A stretch of 64,000 bases of DNA from Filobasidium wieringae (GCA_001600055.1 BCIV01000001.1:799774-863773), one strand, 5' to 3'. Shown: positions 24,601 through 37,468, counted from the stretch's first letter. Program-made: numbers and translations. The notes: a model not told the origin generated them from the sequence alone.

Positions 24601-27600
24601 ACTTCGTTCATGCGCGACAACTCTCGCCGCCTTATGCGGGATGACAGTATAGGTGGAATTAACCGGAACTCCCGAGCTATGGATGATGGATTGATTCACG
24701 ACACCCAAGGAAGTCTTATCCCTTTGACACGCAATTTGAGCAAGCGAGTGACGGGCAGAACAGGTTCCTTGTTGCGTAGAATCGCCTCGGAAGCGGACTT
24801 GGATATCGGTCAAAACGTTCTTTCAGGTCATACAGGATCATTTGGCCGTACGGAACCCCGAGTCTCTTCAGGTACACCCACAGAAGATCAAGCCAGAATC
24901 ACTTTGCCGTTGCCTATTTACTCATCGCAATTAATCGCAACTCGAACCGAACCTGTTTCACCATCCACAAGTTTTACCGAAACAGATATAGGCCCTTCCG
25001 CTTCCATGGTCGGAATAAACGCCCCACGAATTGACAAGGTCGGTACAGAAAGTGATGTTTTCGGTACAGCGTTTTCGCAGCATACCCTTGGTCGACGATC
25101 AGCTCAACGGATCCCTCGGACTCAATCGTCTGTTAACAGTCAAAATCCGAAGGCCACATCGTACAGTCAGACATTCAAGACTGCGATTTCATCAAATTCT
25201 GGAGTGGATAGCCAGGTTACCTTGCGCCCGCCTCCTCTGCCCAAGCGGAGGACGCTGGAATCTGGACCGAATTCATATTACGAAACTGCTTCCACGTTCG
25301 ACCCGGAACAACAAGCAAACGAGACCATGTCAATTGTTAGCTTTGGTACTGTGGATACACAGATGCTCGATATTCTGGAGCAAGAGTCAACGATCGGTTC
25401 GTTCAATACCCCAAGGGGATCTATCTCTAAGAGCCGCACGCAACAGAGCTATCGGACAGCAGAGGAGCCTCCAGCTATCAAATCGCGTATGAGCTCCATG
25501 TCGACGGCCCTTGCAACTCATCAAAGAAATCCGTTACAAATGGTTTCACGAGAAACACGAGACACTTCCTTTTTTACTGCGACCGCCGGAACCACCAAAT
25601 CTTATGTGTCGGCGAAAGATGATATCTCACTTAATTGGGGATCCCTCTCGGCATCCTCAGGCCAGCATGCGGCATCTATATTGGACTATTCGACCAGCGT
25701 ATCAAGCTCAGCAAAGACACTCTCGACTGTGTCTTCTGGCGGAACGGATACAAGTGAATCCACTATCAGAGGGAGTAAACCACCTTCTAGCAAGCCTTCC
25801 AGCAAGCCAAAGAGCACGATCTCCAGCAGTACTTCCCGGACTACCCTTTCAGAATCGATGAGTACAACTAACGTGTCTTCGGCTGCAACAACTGAAAGAA
25901 TACACGATGACGTTTCCCGGAGTTTAGACAATCTGGTAGTGAGTACCTGGAAAGCAGAAGAAATTGATCTGTTGTGGAGGTTGAATGCTTTCCTTCGACA
26001 GAGCGTGATAAAGCAACAGGAGTTTCCCCGAGATCGCAACAATCGAATGATCAGATCTCAGCTCGAGCGTATTGAAGGGCAGGTTGCGGATATCGGTTCC
26101 TTTCTTGCTATCAAACCTCCTCCTGTTGCGAAAAGCAACAGTGAAACGGTCGTCAATAGCTCCTCTTCGGCTTCCTCTTCCGAGAGTTCCAACTCCGAAG
26201 ACTTGGAGTCCTTATCATCTACGAGCACCAGCCCTCCAACTACGCCAAAAGATCCCTCTAGCGATCTTCGTCACGAAATTATCGAAATGAAGGACTATAT
26301 GGGTGGAATCCTCGATCGAAGCGACATGATCATGGACGAACAGCGAAAATTGCGTGAGATCATGGAGGACCAACTACTGACGGAAAGCGATAAAACAAAA
26401 GCAAGGGCGCCGACCTTACACAGACTCGAGGATTTGTTGTTGCGGCTTTTGGTCAATTCAGGAGATTCCGAGATCCTGCATGAGTTAGGGCAGACTCGGT
26501 CATCTACATCATCTAGGAGATCCGAGGCCACCAGTTACACGACCGAAAGCGCGCATTCTCGATTCACCTCGGAAGAGTTGACGGAGTCTTCGATCTACTC
26601 GGACGAAAGAGGTCTGAAAGCTCCTGCACCTCCCGGCAGCCCAGTTTCTCATCAGCATAACCGTGGAGGAAGAGACCGAAGTAGTGGTATACCGGATTCC
26701 CTGCTCGTAACAACGCCGAGAATTGATGGCGAATTGGATGAAGATTGGGAGATGCACAACTTGCCTGCGATTGACGCGCCAGTCGCGGATGCACCTCGTA
26801 GACGCGCTCAGCCTCCAGACTTGTCACATTTACGGCGACAGCAGCCAGCCCCAATTGATGTCGGGCAAAGTTCTGATGAGGAGCTACATTACGAACCACT
26901 CGAAAATGAGGATGTCCCGACCCGTCAGGCCGCTCCTGTTGTACCGAGACGTCCTGCACCTGCTCCGATAATGCAACCCGCGTCGGAACCGGAACTTCCT
27001 TCTACCCCAAGCAGTGATAGCACGATTACTCCGCCCAGACCAAGACAACATCATTCAGGTCCTGCTCCTCAACCTCTAGGCGTACCTTCACCTATAGGGT
27101 CCAGTCGACCTATGCCAATGCCTCCGAGCTCTTTCCGCCCCATGCCTATGCCTTCCATGCTGCCAAGACCTTCTAGGTTAGCAGGGACTAGGGAACCGAT
27201 GACAACAACTTAGTAAGCATGACATAACTGCCCCGGCTGTGGAAGATTTCAATCTTGACCCCCCTCTCTACCTGCTTGCCATTCAGTTTCCGCAGAGGAT
27301 TTCCTCCTCCTATGTTTCCACCGCCAATGGTTGGACCCCACATGGGACCCTACGCAGGTGGCGCTCCTGGACTACCGGGTTTCGGAGGCCCTTTCGGACC
27401 GGTAATTGTTCTTCTTTTGTGTTTTCGAACAACGAATCGGAGCTAATCTCGCGCCCCAGAACGTTTTCCCTCGACCTGGTTATCCTCCTCCAGGGGCGGC
27501 AGGGGGTGAATACGGTCTTCCTCGGCGGCCTATGTTCCCAAACAGATTACCGAGAGGGGATCTTTCACCTTTGAGTCGTTCTTCGGCGACTCCCTCGTAT

Positions 27601-30600
27601 TCTGACTACAGTGTAAGGTATCGACCTCTGGAGCGGAATTTTTCCTTTGCTGACTTGTTGTCTCTGCTCGACCAACAGGATGAAAGCTCCACGTCTGACA
27701 GTAGCACGCTTGAAGAAGTAAAAGAAGCTGTGCAGCATCTCGATGAGGTCCAGCACCAGGCGATTGATAGAACTCAGGCTTTAGCTGAGGCACAGGGCCA
27801 GCAGAGCAACGATATCGGAAGGTATTTGAACCAGCTGGGCGAAGCAATGGACTCCAACGAAAAAGACCGCTTCGATGAACTGATGTCTCTACACGAGGAT
27901 ATCGGAAAAATCAGGGAACAGATTGCCCAAGGGAACAACCAGCCACAGACTGATATCAACATCATTGGTCCTGCGGAAGTCGTAGCTCCTATTCTTCCTG
28001 AAAAGACCGTTCCTGTCAACATCGTACCGCTTCCATCGATAGTAACCCCTGCTCCAACTTCTAAACCTGCGAAAGCTTCGGTTTCTGTCAACATACCGAT
28101 GCAGACTCCTCCTGCTGCCGTTATGACCGTTTCTGAACATTCCGAACAAGCAAGCCCAGTCATACACTCTCGTAAGTACCTCCAGGACGCATGGGGACTG
28201 ATTTGCGCTAATCTCGACTTCCAGCTGCTCCCCTCGCTCATAACAAAGATCACGAGCAAGACTTGATGTTGAAAGACTTGCAGCGAAAGGGTCAGTGGTG
28301 CCCTGGAAAAAATCGAAGTTATCTGGACTGACGAAGCATGACATCAGTCTCTGATCTGATGAAGCGAATGTCCCAGCCAGATATCGTGAAGGTAACAGAG
28401 CACGAGGTACAGAATCGGCCGTATGTGTCAAATGGCGATGTTCGAGTCACTCGGATTACGGAAGTGGAAACAGGGCCAGGTCCTCTCCCACCAAAATCTA
28501 CCTCGCAAGGCGAGAGGATTCGTATCACGGAGGGCGAATCAGGGCCTTTACAGCACAACACCGTCTCTAAACCTTCGGTATCACCTCTGGTCACTCCTGT
28601 TGCATCTAGTTCTATATCGGATCCAGCGGCCCAGATCTCTGGTCATCAACCCACGATCATACCATCGGGACCACTGACAATACCCTCTGGCGCGCCAACT
28701 GCAAGTGTACATTTCGCGCCAGAGCATGTTAAGGAGACGGTGACTGAGGCAAGTAAACCTGTCCTGGCTCTTTTTTAGGATAGTGCAGGACTAACTGTCG
28801 TCCTATATCAATCAGCAGGTGATTCGTGGACCTGGAATGACCGGCAATATCGAGAAGGAAACCATTCGGGAATATGACCGTACTGCTAGCGACGTTGCTG
28901 CTGGAAGAGCACCGGCTCATGAAACTGTTGTTGAGAAAGAGATTGTTACCGGTCCAGGTCCGAACCCTACGATTGTTGAAAGGACTACCGAAGTCATCCA
29001 TGACGCCCACGCACCCTTGTCAGTCCATCCACCGTCTAGTGCAGGGTCCAATCGCCCTCTTGGTATACAAGGAAACATATCGCCTGAAGGTGGATACATA
29101 TACTCTTATCGTCCATAGTTTGTAGCTCACACCTTTGTCAAATTTCAGTGATACACGAGGACCATGTAGAAGTTGTCAGGAATCCCTCCTCTGGCAGAGC
29201 CTCTCGAGTCAGTCATCGTGCGCCAAAAACAACCGTAGTATTAGAGGAAGATGCACATGGGCACCCAATCACCACCACTACTATAGAGGAACACGATGTA
29301 GGAGGAAGATATCCAGGAGCTCCGACTGTGCGGGTGCAAGACTCGATTTCGCAAGCTCCAGGTCCGACCGTCATACACGCCGGCAAACCAACGACGGCAC
29401 CGACTGTAATCGAATTGCCTAATTTGGGAACGACAGGGGCGCCTACCACTATTCATGTTCAGATGCCTTCAACTCGTCTGGATTCGGATCCGTCTGGGAC
29501 AGTCCATATGGGAGATGGATACCAAGATATTGACGGCAGACACACCTCCGTTCCTTCTCCTGTCGGTCATAGCGGTCATGTACAGCCTGATATCGTTGTA
29601 GCGGATACTCCAACGGGCTTGCTAGTTCGACCGACACCAACTGCAACTTCTTCTTCATCAGGTGCCAAAACGTAAGTGTGACAAGTGATCGGACCTTGAG
29701 CGTCGATCTCGAATCTGATGGAAGACCGCTATTATAGGGGCAACGTGCGTGATAGACCTATTTCACAGGCGAACGTTCCGGTACAGCCAACGACTGCACC
29801 CACGGTACACGACCCGATTGGTCTACCTGTAAACCATACATCAGGAACCAGTAGTTTGGCGAATATACCCAATGACGGTCACAGACCGGCATCACACGAT
29901 CATGGGTCGATACACAAACGACCGACCTCCACAGGGAACGTTCCAACGTCGGTCGAAGAGTAGGTCTTACTTTACTTTCCTAAACAGTTTTTTGCTAATA
30001 ACCTCGTGCTTCAAGCTCCGCACCAATCGTCAGCAAAAAACCTCCTCCACCTCCACGACCAATCATGGTCGAAGGGGATGCTCCAGGCGGCGATTCGACA
30101 CCGGTTAGACCTTCCATCCATACTCCTGCGGAGATCGCGGCAGTCGATAACGATAAACGACCGGGAGGTCTTCTCAGGAAGAAGCCTTCATCGATTAAAC
30201 AGAAGCCAGTAGTGATTGAGGAAGTTTCAGATCCCAACACCACTGGCGGTGCCGTGGCCCAGGAACAACCTCGAGTGCACTTCGTGCCGGACCGAAATGA
30301 AACAACTCGGATCCAGCCGGGAACAGATTCTACAACCGTACCACCAATCACAAAATCCGCGAACATACCTGCTACACCCGCCCCTATCGTAGTTCCACCT
30401 AGAAACGTTACTAGCGAAGCTCCATTAGCACCGACGCAGCTGGAAACTCCATTCCCAACTCACGGTACCGCATCTACAAATCCTTCAAATGTACCAAATG
30501 GCACATCGACTGTTCCAGTCTCAGGTCCTACTAAACACGCAACGTTATCCAAGCCTCCTCCGTCAGTCGTACATCAACAGCCCGTCATATCTGAGGATCC

Positions 30601-33117
30601 TTCAAACGTACGGCCTACTAGTCTACCTGCGACTTCTCGTCCGACAAGCCTGGCGAATGTGCCGAACGGAACCTCGCCTGAAGACAGTTCTCATCCAATC
30701 CGAGAGCAGCCTGTCACTCGACCTGCCACAGTCGCCCCTTCACCTGCACCTATCGTTACTGACCCAAGCGGAGAGCAACGTACTGGTGTGATTCCATCCA
30801 ATCAGAGTCTAGCTCCCCTTTCTAGTCATACAGTGCTCTCACATAATGAGCCGGTCGCACACGACCTGGCAAACAAGCCTGTAAGACAGGAGGAGAGTAG
30901 GCCCAATGTTCTGAAAAAAAGGCCTCCGCCTTCGCCAAAGAACGTTAATACTCAGCCTCAGCCAGATAATATCGTCTCTCAACAAGATGTTCCAGATTCA
31001 GAAACACGTCCTACACATAGTACGGTGCTGGCAGACGGCCAATCTACACCCCCAGTCATTAGAGTCGGCAGACCAGGAGCGGAAACGCACGTAGTCAAAC
31101 CGGCAAGACCTCTCAAGACTTCAGAGGTTGTCACTACAGGTCACCCAAACACCTTCAACGGTGACCCTTCTACCTTTGCTGTCCCACCTGGTTCAACGGG
31201 CGTGTCAGATCCGGCTACGGGCAAGATCACCAGCCCCGCGCCGATCGTTATTCCTGGACCAGGATCCGCGTCAGGACAACCCATTGTGGGTTCTAAACCC
31301 GGAACTATGGCAGATCAGAATATATCAGTCCCTCGACCTGGTACTTCAACAGTATTGAATCCATCAGCTGACCCTTCGTTGGAGAAAGAAAGGATTGCAG
31401 GTAGATAATCCCGCACGCGCGTGCTAATGCCTATCTGATCAACCGATTTGTTTCAACCCACAGCTCAGGCCAAAGCAAATGCTGAAAAAGCTGGTGAGTC
31501 TTAATCTACATGTACCAAACAATAGATATTCATCTCGAAATCGTAACATAGAGCAAGAGCGATTGTCAAGGGAAAAATTGCAGAAGGAAAACGAAGCTCT
31601 GGCTAGATTAGCCGCTGACCGGCACAAAGAACAGCAAGACGCGCTTTCCGAATTGAAGAAGACACTTGTGAGTGAGACGCTTAAACGCTGAGATACCTTC
31701 ATTGAGAACGGTTGAAAACGCCACAGCAAGACCACGGTTCCAATGATACCAAATGGAAGAGTACTTATGCGGATGATGCCAAAGCTAAAGAAAAGCGAAG
31801 GACAGATCGAGACGTACGAGACAAGAAGTGGCAAGGTCAGTATCCTGCCAAGTCAGTAGTTAACATACATCTCTAAGATGAAAACCCATCCCAGATGCTC
31901 TCGACAAGCTGATTGTCGAAAAGGAGAGCGACAAGAAATGGCGTGAAGCGGAAGGGAAAAAGCCTGGTGAGGCGCTTCGAAGCTAACTCATCATGACAAT
32001 ACGCCTATTGACGAATTTTGTACAGGTACACAAGCGGTTATTGAATACTTGAAGTGAGTAGGACCAGTATAGTGTACAGGTGGTTTGCTGACTATGGTTC
32101 TGACATAGGAAGAACAATGACGATATGACCGGCTTCCTACGGTCTCTTGCCAACGATATTATCGCGCAAAACTCCAACCAGCATCAACTCACCCAACAGG
32201 CAGCGAAAGCTTGGGCAAGAGAACAGGTTGGGTTCAATTTGAGTGGCTAGTAAGTTCTCCTTTAGATGCAGATCAGATCAACGTTGAAATCGCGGCCATG
32301 TTAGCCTCGACGACTTCTCCAAGGCTCTTTCTGTAAGTTCTCGGTCAGCGGCACAACATGAGAGAGCGCTCACCTTTGCCGAACACAGTCTGAGGTCCGA
32401 GCTTTGCTCAAAGAGGTTGGAGACTTGCGAGAAACACGCAGAGCGCTCTATTAGTCAGTTACTGTCTCTTGTGGTTCGGATGGAATGGCATGTTGACACT
32501 GCCGATCGCTTAGCGAGTTGGCCGAGCTTCTGTTATTGAAAGGCAGACAATCACATGGTGACTTGATGGCTGTTTTACCATTCCCGACGGCTGGTGGAGT
32601 AGGAGCTGGGCCAGGGATAGGCCTGCCCAAGCCCACACCTAACAAGCCAAACCCTCCCGCACCCGCCGCTAAGGTGAGCAGCGCGTTCGTTCATGCTGGA
32701 ACGTTCTTGACGGGTATCTTTCGTTGTAGCCTGCGCCGACACCTGCACCCGCCGCACCTCCCGCTTGGCAATCCTACAATCTGCCTCCCAACATGAATAT
32801 CGGTAAATACGGCAGCCTGCCTCGTTCCCGACACGACTAACAGCGTTGCTTCCGGTAAAACAGGAGGACCTTCAGGGGGTCCGAGCGGTCAGAACGCAAA
32901 CAAGCCGAAACCTCCATCAGGTGGAGTAAGTGCATAGACATACAGTAGTCGTTGGTTCCTTACTGATAGCTCGGCGATATCGTAGAGTCGGCCCTTACCC
33001 GTCCCTGGTGATGTTGTGAGTAAGTTTGCCGCCCTAGCAATAGTTGACACCGCTCCGATGGAACCTGATAATTCACGCCGGACAGTGACCACAACCACTA
33101 CTACCCATCAAGCGTGA
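21682..33117 (+). CDS. Giant (3273 aa) PH-like-domain protein, basidiomycete-type, function unknown
   Basis: 27 exons, coding sum 9822 bases. The main ones are 21682-22945, 23020-23870, 23934-24102, 24171-24289, 24345-24418, 24474-27212, 27460-28171, 28348-28748, 28819-29062, 29149-29671 and 30016-31400; the last dozen exons are mostly 20-160 bases. Residues 1-705 are Ser/Pro-rich and disordered. Residues about 706-826, spread over four exons, form a PH-like module: GELWYLNVHGGEPYRWIKC, GVVTLDLLHCQEVRSIPSPN, LVYEDGLERLGSNSARDRV and WVSAIW. Then follow disordered Ser/Thr stretches, two helical segments (DLLWRLNAFLRQSVIKQQEF; DLLSLLDQQDES), a Pro/Thr/Val-rich region with loose repeats (TGPGPNPT, GAPTVRVQ, APGPTVIH) and a conserved-looking helical C-terminus (NNDDMTGFLRSLANDI, FNLSGYLDDFSKALSSEVRA). 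I recall similar unnamed predicted proteins in mushrooms. Membrane or cortex attachment through the PH-like fold is inference. The intron at 28749-28818 has a GC donor. Confidence 0.8.
28749..28818 (+). other. GC-AG intron, giant gene
   Basis: Donor GCAAGT, branch-like GACTAAC, acceptor CAGCAG. Both flanks stay in the long open frame. Confidence 0.7.
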
Positions 33118-33399
33118 GGAACAGTTTTCGAGATAGTCTTACGTTAGGTTCTTGTTTAGAATGTGCCTCAGGATATTGCTATTTGGATGCACCGGGAAGG
33201 TGCTTGTGCTCTGATTTCATTATGTAATTAGGCGTTTTTTGTAGGTTGATTGCAATAGCGGTTTAGTTCGAGTATTTATAGAGCAGAGGTCTCGTACAAG
33301 GAGTGTCAGATAGACAATGAGATAGGATAGCGTAAACAAAGGTGTTATGAGAATTTTTCAGGCTGAAAACCGAAAACAGAAGGGTTTTGCTGTTCGCAA
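33118..33399. other. Convergent 3' intergenic region
   Basis: A 282-base A/T-richer space between the converging stops of the giant gene and the Yra1-type gene. Nothing else is recognisable. Confidence 0.4.
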
Positions 33400-35720
33400 C
33401 TAGGCAGCAGCGGGAGCGGCAGTAGAACCGGCAGCAGCATACTCCTGCGATTGTAGAGTTCGTATCAGTCGACCTATTTACGATCTCGTGATACAAGTTA
33501 GCACTCACGAGCATCTCCTTGTCCAAATCCTCAGCAGTCTTCTTGGGTCGGTGAGCACGCTTGGGAGCGGCACCAGCAGCTCCACGTCCACGACGAGCAG
33601 GTCCGGGGGCACTGAGATTGGCTGTAATGTTAGAAACCGTTCAAAGACAGATATCGGTGTAGATGGACTCACCCTCGTTGTACGACGGGAACGACGGGAG
33701 CCCTAACCTGGACGGGCAAAGGCGCAACACGGCTCGCAAGAGGAACCTTTGATGGGTCGACGACAACCTCGACCTTGAGAGGGCGTCCTGTACATCGAGA
33801 GGCGGGTTGGGGATTGACGGAGAAAAAAGGCGTGTCCGGGAGGTGATTGAAATGCACGCAGGTCGCAAATGACAGAAGTTTGTCGCATGGGCGAGTAGAA
33901 GTAACATGTAAGATTGGCGTGGGAAGTATGGTTCCAGAGGGTTGTCGATTAGAAAGTAATTTGATGGTTAAGATAACAATGAAGTAGAAGAACGAAGGAC
34001 CGATTGAAGTAGGTCAGCCACCTGATCAATCGAATGTGTTGATTCCAAGAAGAAATGAAGTCCCTCGAGTAGGAGAGCGGATGCTTAGCTCGACCGAGAT
34101 CCGCTCGGAAGCGCGACTGTCAGCCATCGAGTGGGTTCTCGCTTTGGCGGTCGGAGATCGAGCCGAGACCCGGCTGTGCCGATTGCCATCGCGATTCAAG
34201 TGGTGACAAGAGACCGTTGAGCTATAAGGCGTCCGAACGGAGCTTTGTCGCTGCTACTAGCCTTGCGAAGCTGCACGTCGTTCTTCCAGCCGGAAGTGAA
34301 TCCCCCCTGCCATGACACGCCAGATGTCGCGGCCTTGCCCTATTTGTACTATTGCCACACGCGTCGTTCCTCGCCAGACTGACAGCCTGCCAACTACCCG
34401 TTTCCTCACAGCACCCGCGTCTTCTTCAAGAATTGCTTCATGAGGCATTCCAAATCGCTCATGGTAAGAGACAGACATAGGGATGGGAAGGAGGATAGAT
34501 TAGTCCTGCAAAGTAAGGAAACACCACTAACTCTTGTCGATCATTCGGTTGTTGTCTTTCGCAAAGACGTGTCAGATCAGTACATGTCCAGGGCACTGAG
34601 GCGTACGGAGCTGAACGTACAAGCATCAAAGGCCTTTTGAGCGCTTCCCTTTTGCCTGAAAATAACGGTGGCAATTCCTTTCGACTTTCCTTGAGAGTCG
34701 TAGGCAAGTTCGACAACCTTGATTTGACCGACGGTAGTGACCATTAATTCCTGCATGTACGAGAAAAGTTCTTAGTCCTAAAGTCAGGTCTCGGTCTAGC
34801 GCGGCTGTTGGCACATACCCTGACGGAATCCTCATCAACATCCAAAGGCAATCCACTGATGATAACCTTCAACGCCTCGCTGGTAGCGGGTTTAGGCTGA
34901 ACAGCCTGCTGGGCGATGATAGCGTTTACGACAGGGGTGGCTCTTCCCTTGGGGGCGGCACCGGCGTAACGAGCCCGAGCTCCACCGGCAGCTGCAGCGA
35001 CAGGAGCGGGTCGGGTAGAACCGTTTGCAGCTCCTCCTCTACGTCCTCCTCGTCGAGCTCCTTTGGGTCGGGAAGAGATGATCTGTACAAGACAAGTGTC
35101 GAGTGTGAAAGAACGGAGGAAGATGAAAGGAAGATGGCGGAGAAGAGAGGGGAGAAGAGAAAGGGGAGAAGGAGAGCGAACGATGGTCAGGTCCTGCTTT
35201 GTTGTTCATGTACCACCGACCCCGAACCGAATCCTCCTGGTCTTCCTGATCCTGTGAACCCTCTGAACGATACGCGAACTAGTCCGCAAGTACGACCGGT
35301 GTGCGTTCCCCGTGCTTTCTAGACCAGATAACCATCCATCTCTACCCTCCACTCTAATCAGACATTCTGACACGAGAACACGCCGGGTCCTCCATGTCCA
35401 GTCTACCCCTTTGCACCAGCGGACCGCCAAGCTGTTCCCTTTGTTGCCATTCGCAATCAAACGAAGTTGCCAGAGCGCGTCGAGGTAAATTGACCGAATT
35501 TTGACCTCAAATAGGTTCATATGGCGATTCATCGACACTTTGGTTCGTAGGGGTTCACGGTTCGAGGAAAAGAAGATCCAGGAGGATCGAGGTGAGCGGA
35601 ATGGTTGATTGACGTACTTCATCGAGAGACTCTGAAGATGTGACGTGGAGTGGATGAGCAGGTGAACAAACGCGTTGGGATGAGATGCCGATACGGACTG
35701 TCAACATCCATGGCAGACAT
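33400..35720 (-). CDS. YRA1: mRNA export adaptor Yra1/Aly/REF
   Basis: Aly/REF proteins bind RNA through an RRM and hand mRNA to the export receptor Mex67/NXF1 in the nucleus. Eight exons: 35699-35720, 35618-35631, 34819-35082, 34621-34750, 34532-34555, 33673-33787, 33509-33611 and 33400-33444, coding sum 717 bases, 238 residues. The N-terminal REF box reads DKSLDEIISSRPKGARRGG across exons 1-3. The RRM begins ALKVIISGLPLDVDEDSV (RNP2), then VELAYDSQGKSKGIATVIF (RNP1), then YNNRMIDKRRPLKVEVVVD. RGG-type ARRGRGAAGAAPKR and the C-terminal KTAEDLDKEMLEYAA (C-terminal REF box) complete the family pattern. Two exons are tiny (14 and 24 bases) and two introns are very long for this genome (about 535 bases, 35083-35617, and 744 bases, 33788-34531). 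Confidence 0.92.
33788..34531 (-). other. Long intron 5 of the YRA1 gene
   Basis: At 744 bases it is roughly twelve times the usual intron length here. It separates the 24-base RRM exon (34532-34555) from the exon beginning RPLKVEV. ORFs inside it on either strand have no family support, and I found no convincing snoRNA boxes. Confidence 0.65.
35083..35617 (-). other. Long intron 2 of the YRA1 gene
   Basis: About 535 bases between a 14-base exon and the Arg/Gly exon. The purine-rich run (GGAAGATGG, AGAAGAGAGGGG) at 35110-35175 reads as a polypyrimidine tract on the transcribed strand, upstream of the acceptor at 35083. Confidence 0.65.
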
Positions 35721-36250
35721 CTTGATTGATTCTATTTGTTTGTTGGTGGTAGTGGTGGTGATAAGGGGGTGACTGATTCAGTTACTGGTAGGATAGAGTC
35801 GAGTTGAGGTTGTTGATTGCGATCGAGGTCGTTGATCAAGGTCGAGTCCTCGAGGATGAATCAACGCCATCAAAGGATCAACCAGCTCTACCACTAATTC
35901 GCTTTCTCACGCGTTCGTGGAGATTCACCTCGAGCGCGTCAAGTCTCAGCACAAACAGACCAGAGCTCGACTGTTAAAACCTGCCAGCAAAATCGAAAAC
36001 CTATATAAACCTTGAACCTCCTTCTTCTTTACTGATCAACTGACTCCCTGAAACTAGACGACACTGCAAGGGACCTCTTCATTGAGTTATCCTTTCCATG
36101 TCCCTGGCCCCTACGACGCTACATCTTCACATACAAGCATCGCGGTGAATCGCGAGCAGTATACGCAAGCTAAAAGCACTCAAAACCTACACGAAATAAA
36201 AGAGCAGGCTCTCTGGGTCGGTTCGCTCGCTGGTTGGTTGGTTGGCGATC
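35721..36250. promoter_or_regulatory. Divergent promoter YRA1 / RPB7
   Basis: A 530-base region between the two start codons. TATATAAA at 36002-36009 lies about 245 bases upstream of the RPB7 ATG and is the best TATA box in it. CT-rich leader sequence follows. No gene is seen. Confidence 0.5.
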
Positions 36251-37468
36251 ATGTTCTTTCTGGTTGGTATCTACTGCTGCCACAATCACATTGATTGTCG
36301 AAAGAGAGGGGTGGAGTTCACTCTTCCCTCGATTCTCGATAGTCAAGCCAAATCATATGGCTGACATCCCCATCCTCCACGCGCGTGCCTTCCCTTAAAA
36401 CCTATTTTTTGCTATCATGAATCTATTACTCGTCTACGATGTCGTCTCTTCCATGAGCAGAAGGAGCTAGAACACATCATCTCGGTGAGTCATGACTATG
36501 TGCGACGCGTCATCAGTTGCTTGTCCGCTTACCTCGCTTTGCGCTCTTCCCTCTCCAGCTTCATCCGTCTTACTTCGGACCGAAGATCAAGGAGATCGTC
36601 CTTCAAAAGCTGTACGCTGATTGTGAAGGAGTAACCTCGGGTCAGGATGGGTGAGTCTACATGCTCTACCTACTCGACCTCCACCCGGACTGATCCGTCT
36701 CGCCGCCCATAGGTACATCGTCGCTATAACGAACCTCATCAACATCGAATCCCTTCAATCAGGATCGAAAGTCATCCATGGAACAGGAGAAGCAGAATTC
36801 ACCCTCTATTACCAAGCCTTGGTGATGAAACCAATGAAGGGCGAAGTGATCGACTGTACCGTCGAGAAGGTCGGAAAGTTGGGTTTCTTCTGTCAGCTCG
36901 GACCCATGCAAATTTTCATCTCCACACACGTGAGTCTCTTCGCTGGTTCCAGTCCTGCCCCTCCTATTTCCCACATCTGAGCGCGTACGAAAAGTACAAG
37001 GAGTCTTCCGAATGATGACAAGAAAGCATAGGGACATCTTACCCCGAAAAGGGAATGATGTGAACGTACGGGTGATTCAATGTAGTAGTATGAATCCGAA
37101 ATAAATGTCCTGACAAGAAGACTCCTACTCGACTCTCTTATCTCCTGTTGCTGTCACCTTTTTTTTTTGTTCGGATGAGAGCTGATCTGATTTAACTTGT
37201 TTTTGTTTCGACCTAAAGTATACCCCGGACGACTTCAAGTTTCAGCCGGAGGCGAATCCACCTGCTTTCACTTCGATGCACACGGGGGAATCGATCAGAA
37301 GAGGATCTCGTGTGCGAGCAAGGATAGTGGGTTTACGAATGGAACAGACTGATATCGTGAGCACCTCAGAAATATCTTCAGTTCGAGAACGGCTCGTTGA
37401 TACCTATCACTGTACAGTTCGCCATTGGCTCTATCAAGGGTGATTACCTTGGCCCAGTAGAGGACTAA
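36251..37468 (+). CDS. RPB7: RNA polymerase II subunit Rpb7
   Basis: Rpb7 pairs with Rpb4 to form the stalk of RNA polymerase II. Six exons: 36251-36262, 36461-36484, 36559-36650, 36713-36929, 37219-37356 and 37418-37468, coding sum 534 bases, 177 residues (yeast 171). The first coding exon is just ATGTTCTTTCTG; splicing to 36461 yields MFFLKELEHIISLHPSYFGP, which matches the fungal N-terminus MFFLKEL. The body carries DGYIVAITNLINI, YYQALVMKPMKGEVIDC (tip OB-fold), GFFCQLGPMQIFISTH and the C-terminal FAIGSIKGDYLGPVED. Without the 12-base exon no in-frame ATG precedes LHPSYFGP. The first intron uses a weak GTTGGT donor. Intron 4 is unusually long (289 bases). Confidence 0.94.

Noticed and set aside
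33788..34531. A snoRNA hosted in the long YRA1 intron
   Set aside because: I looked for C (RTGATGA) and D (CTGA) boxes with flanking pairing on the transcribed strand and found no convincing set.
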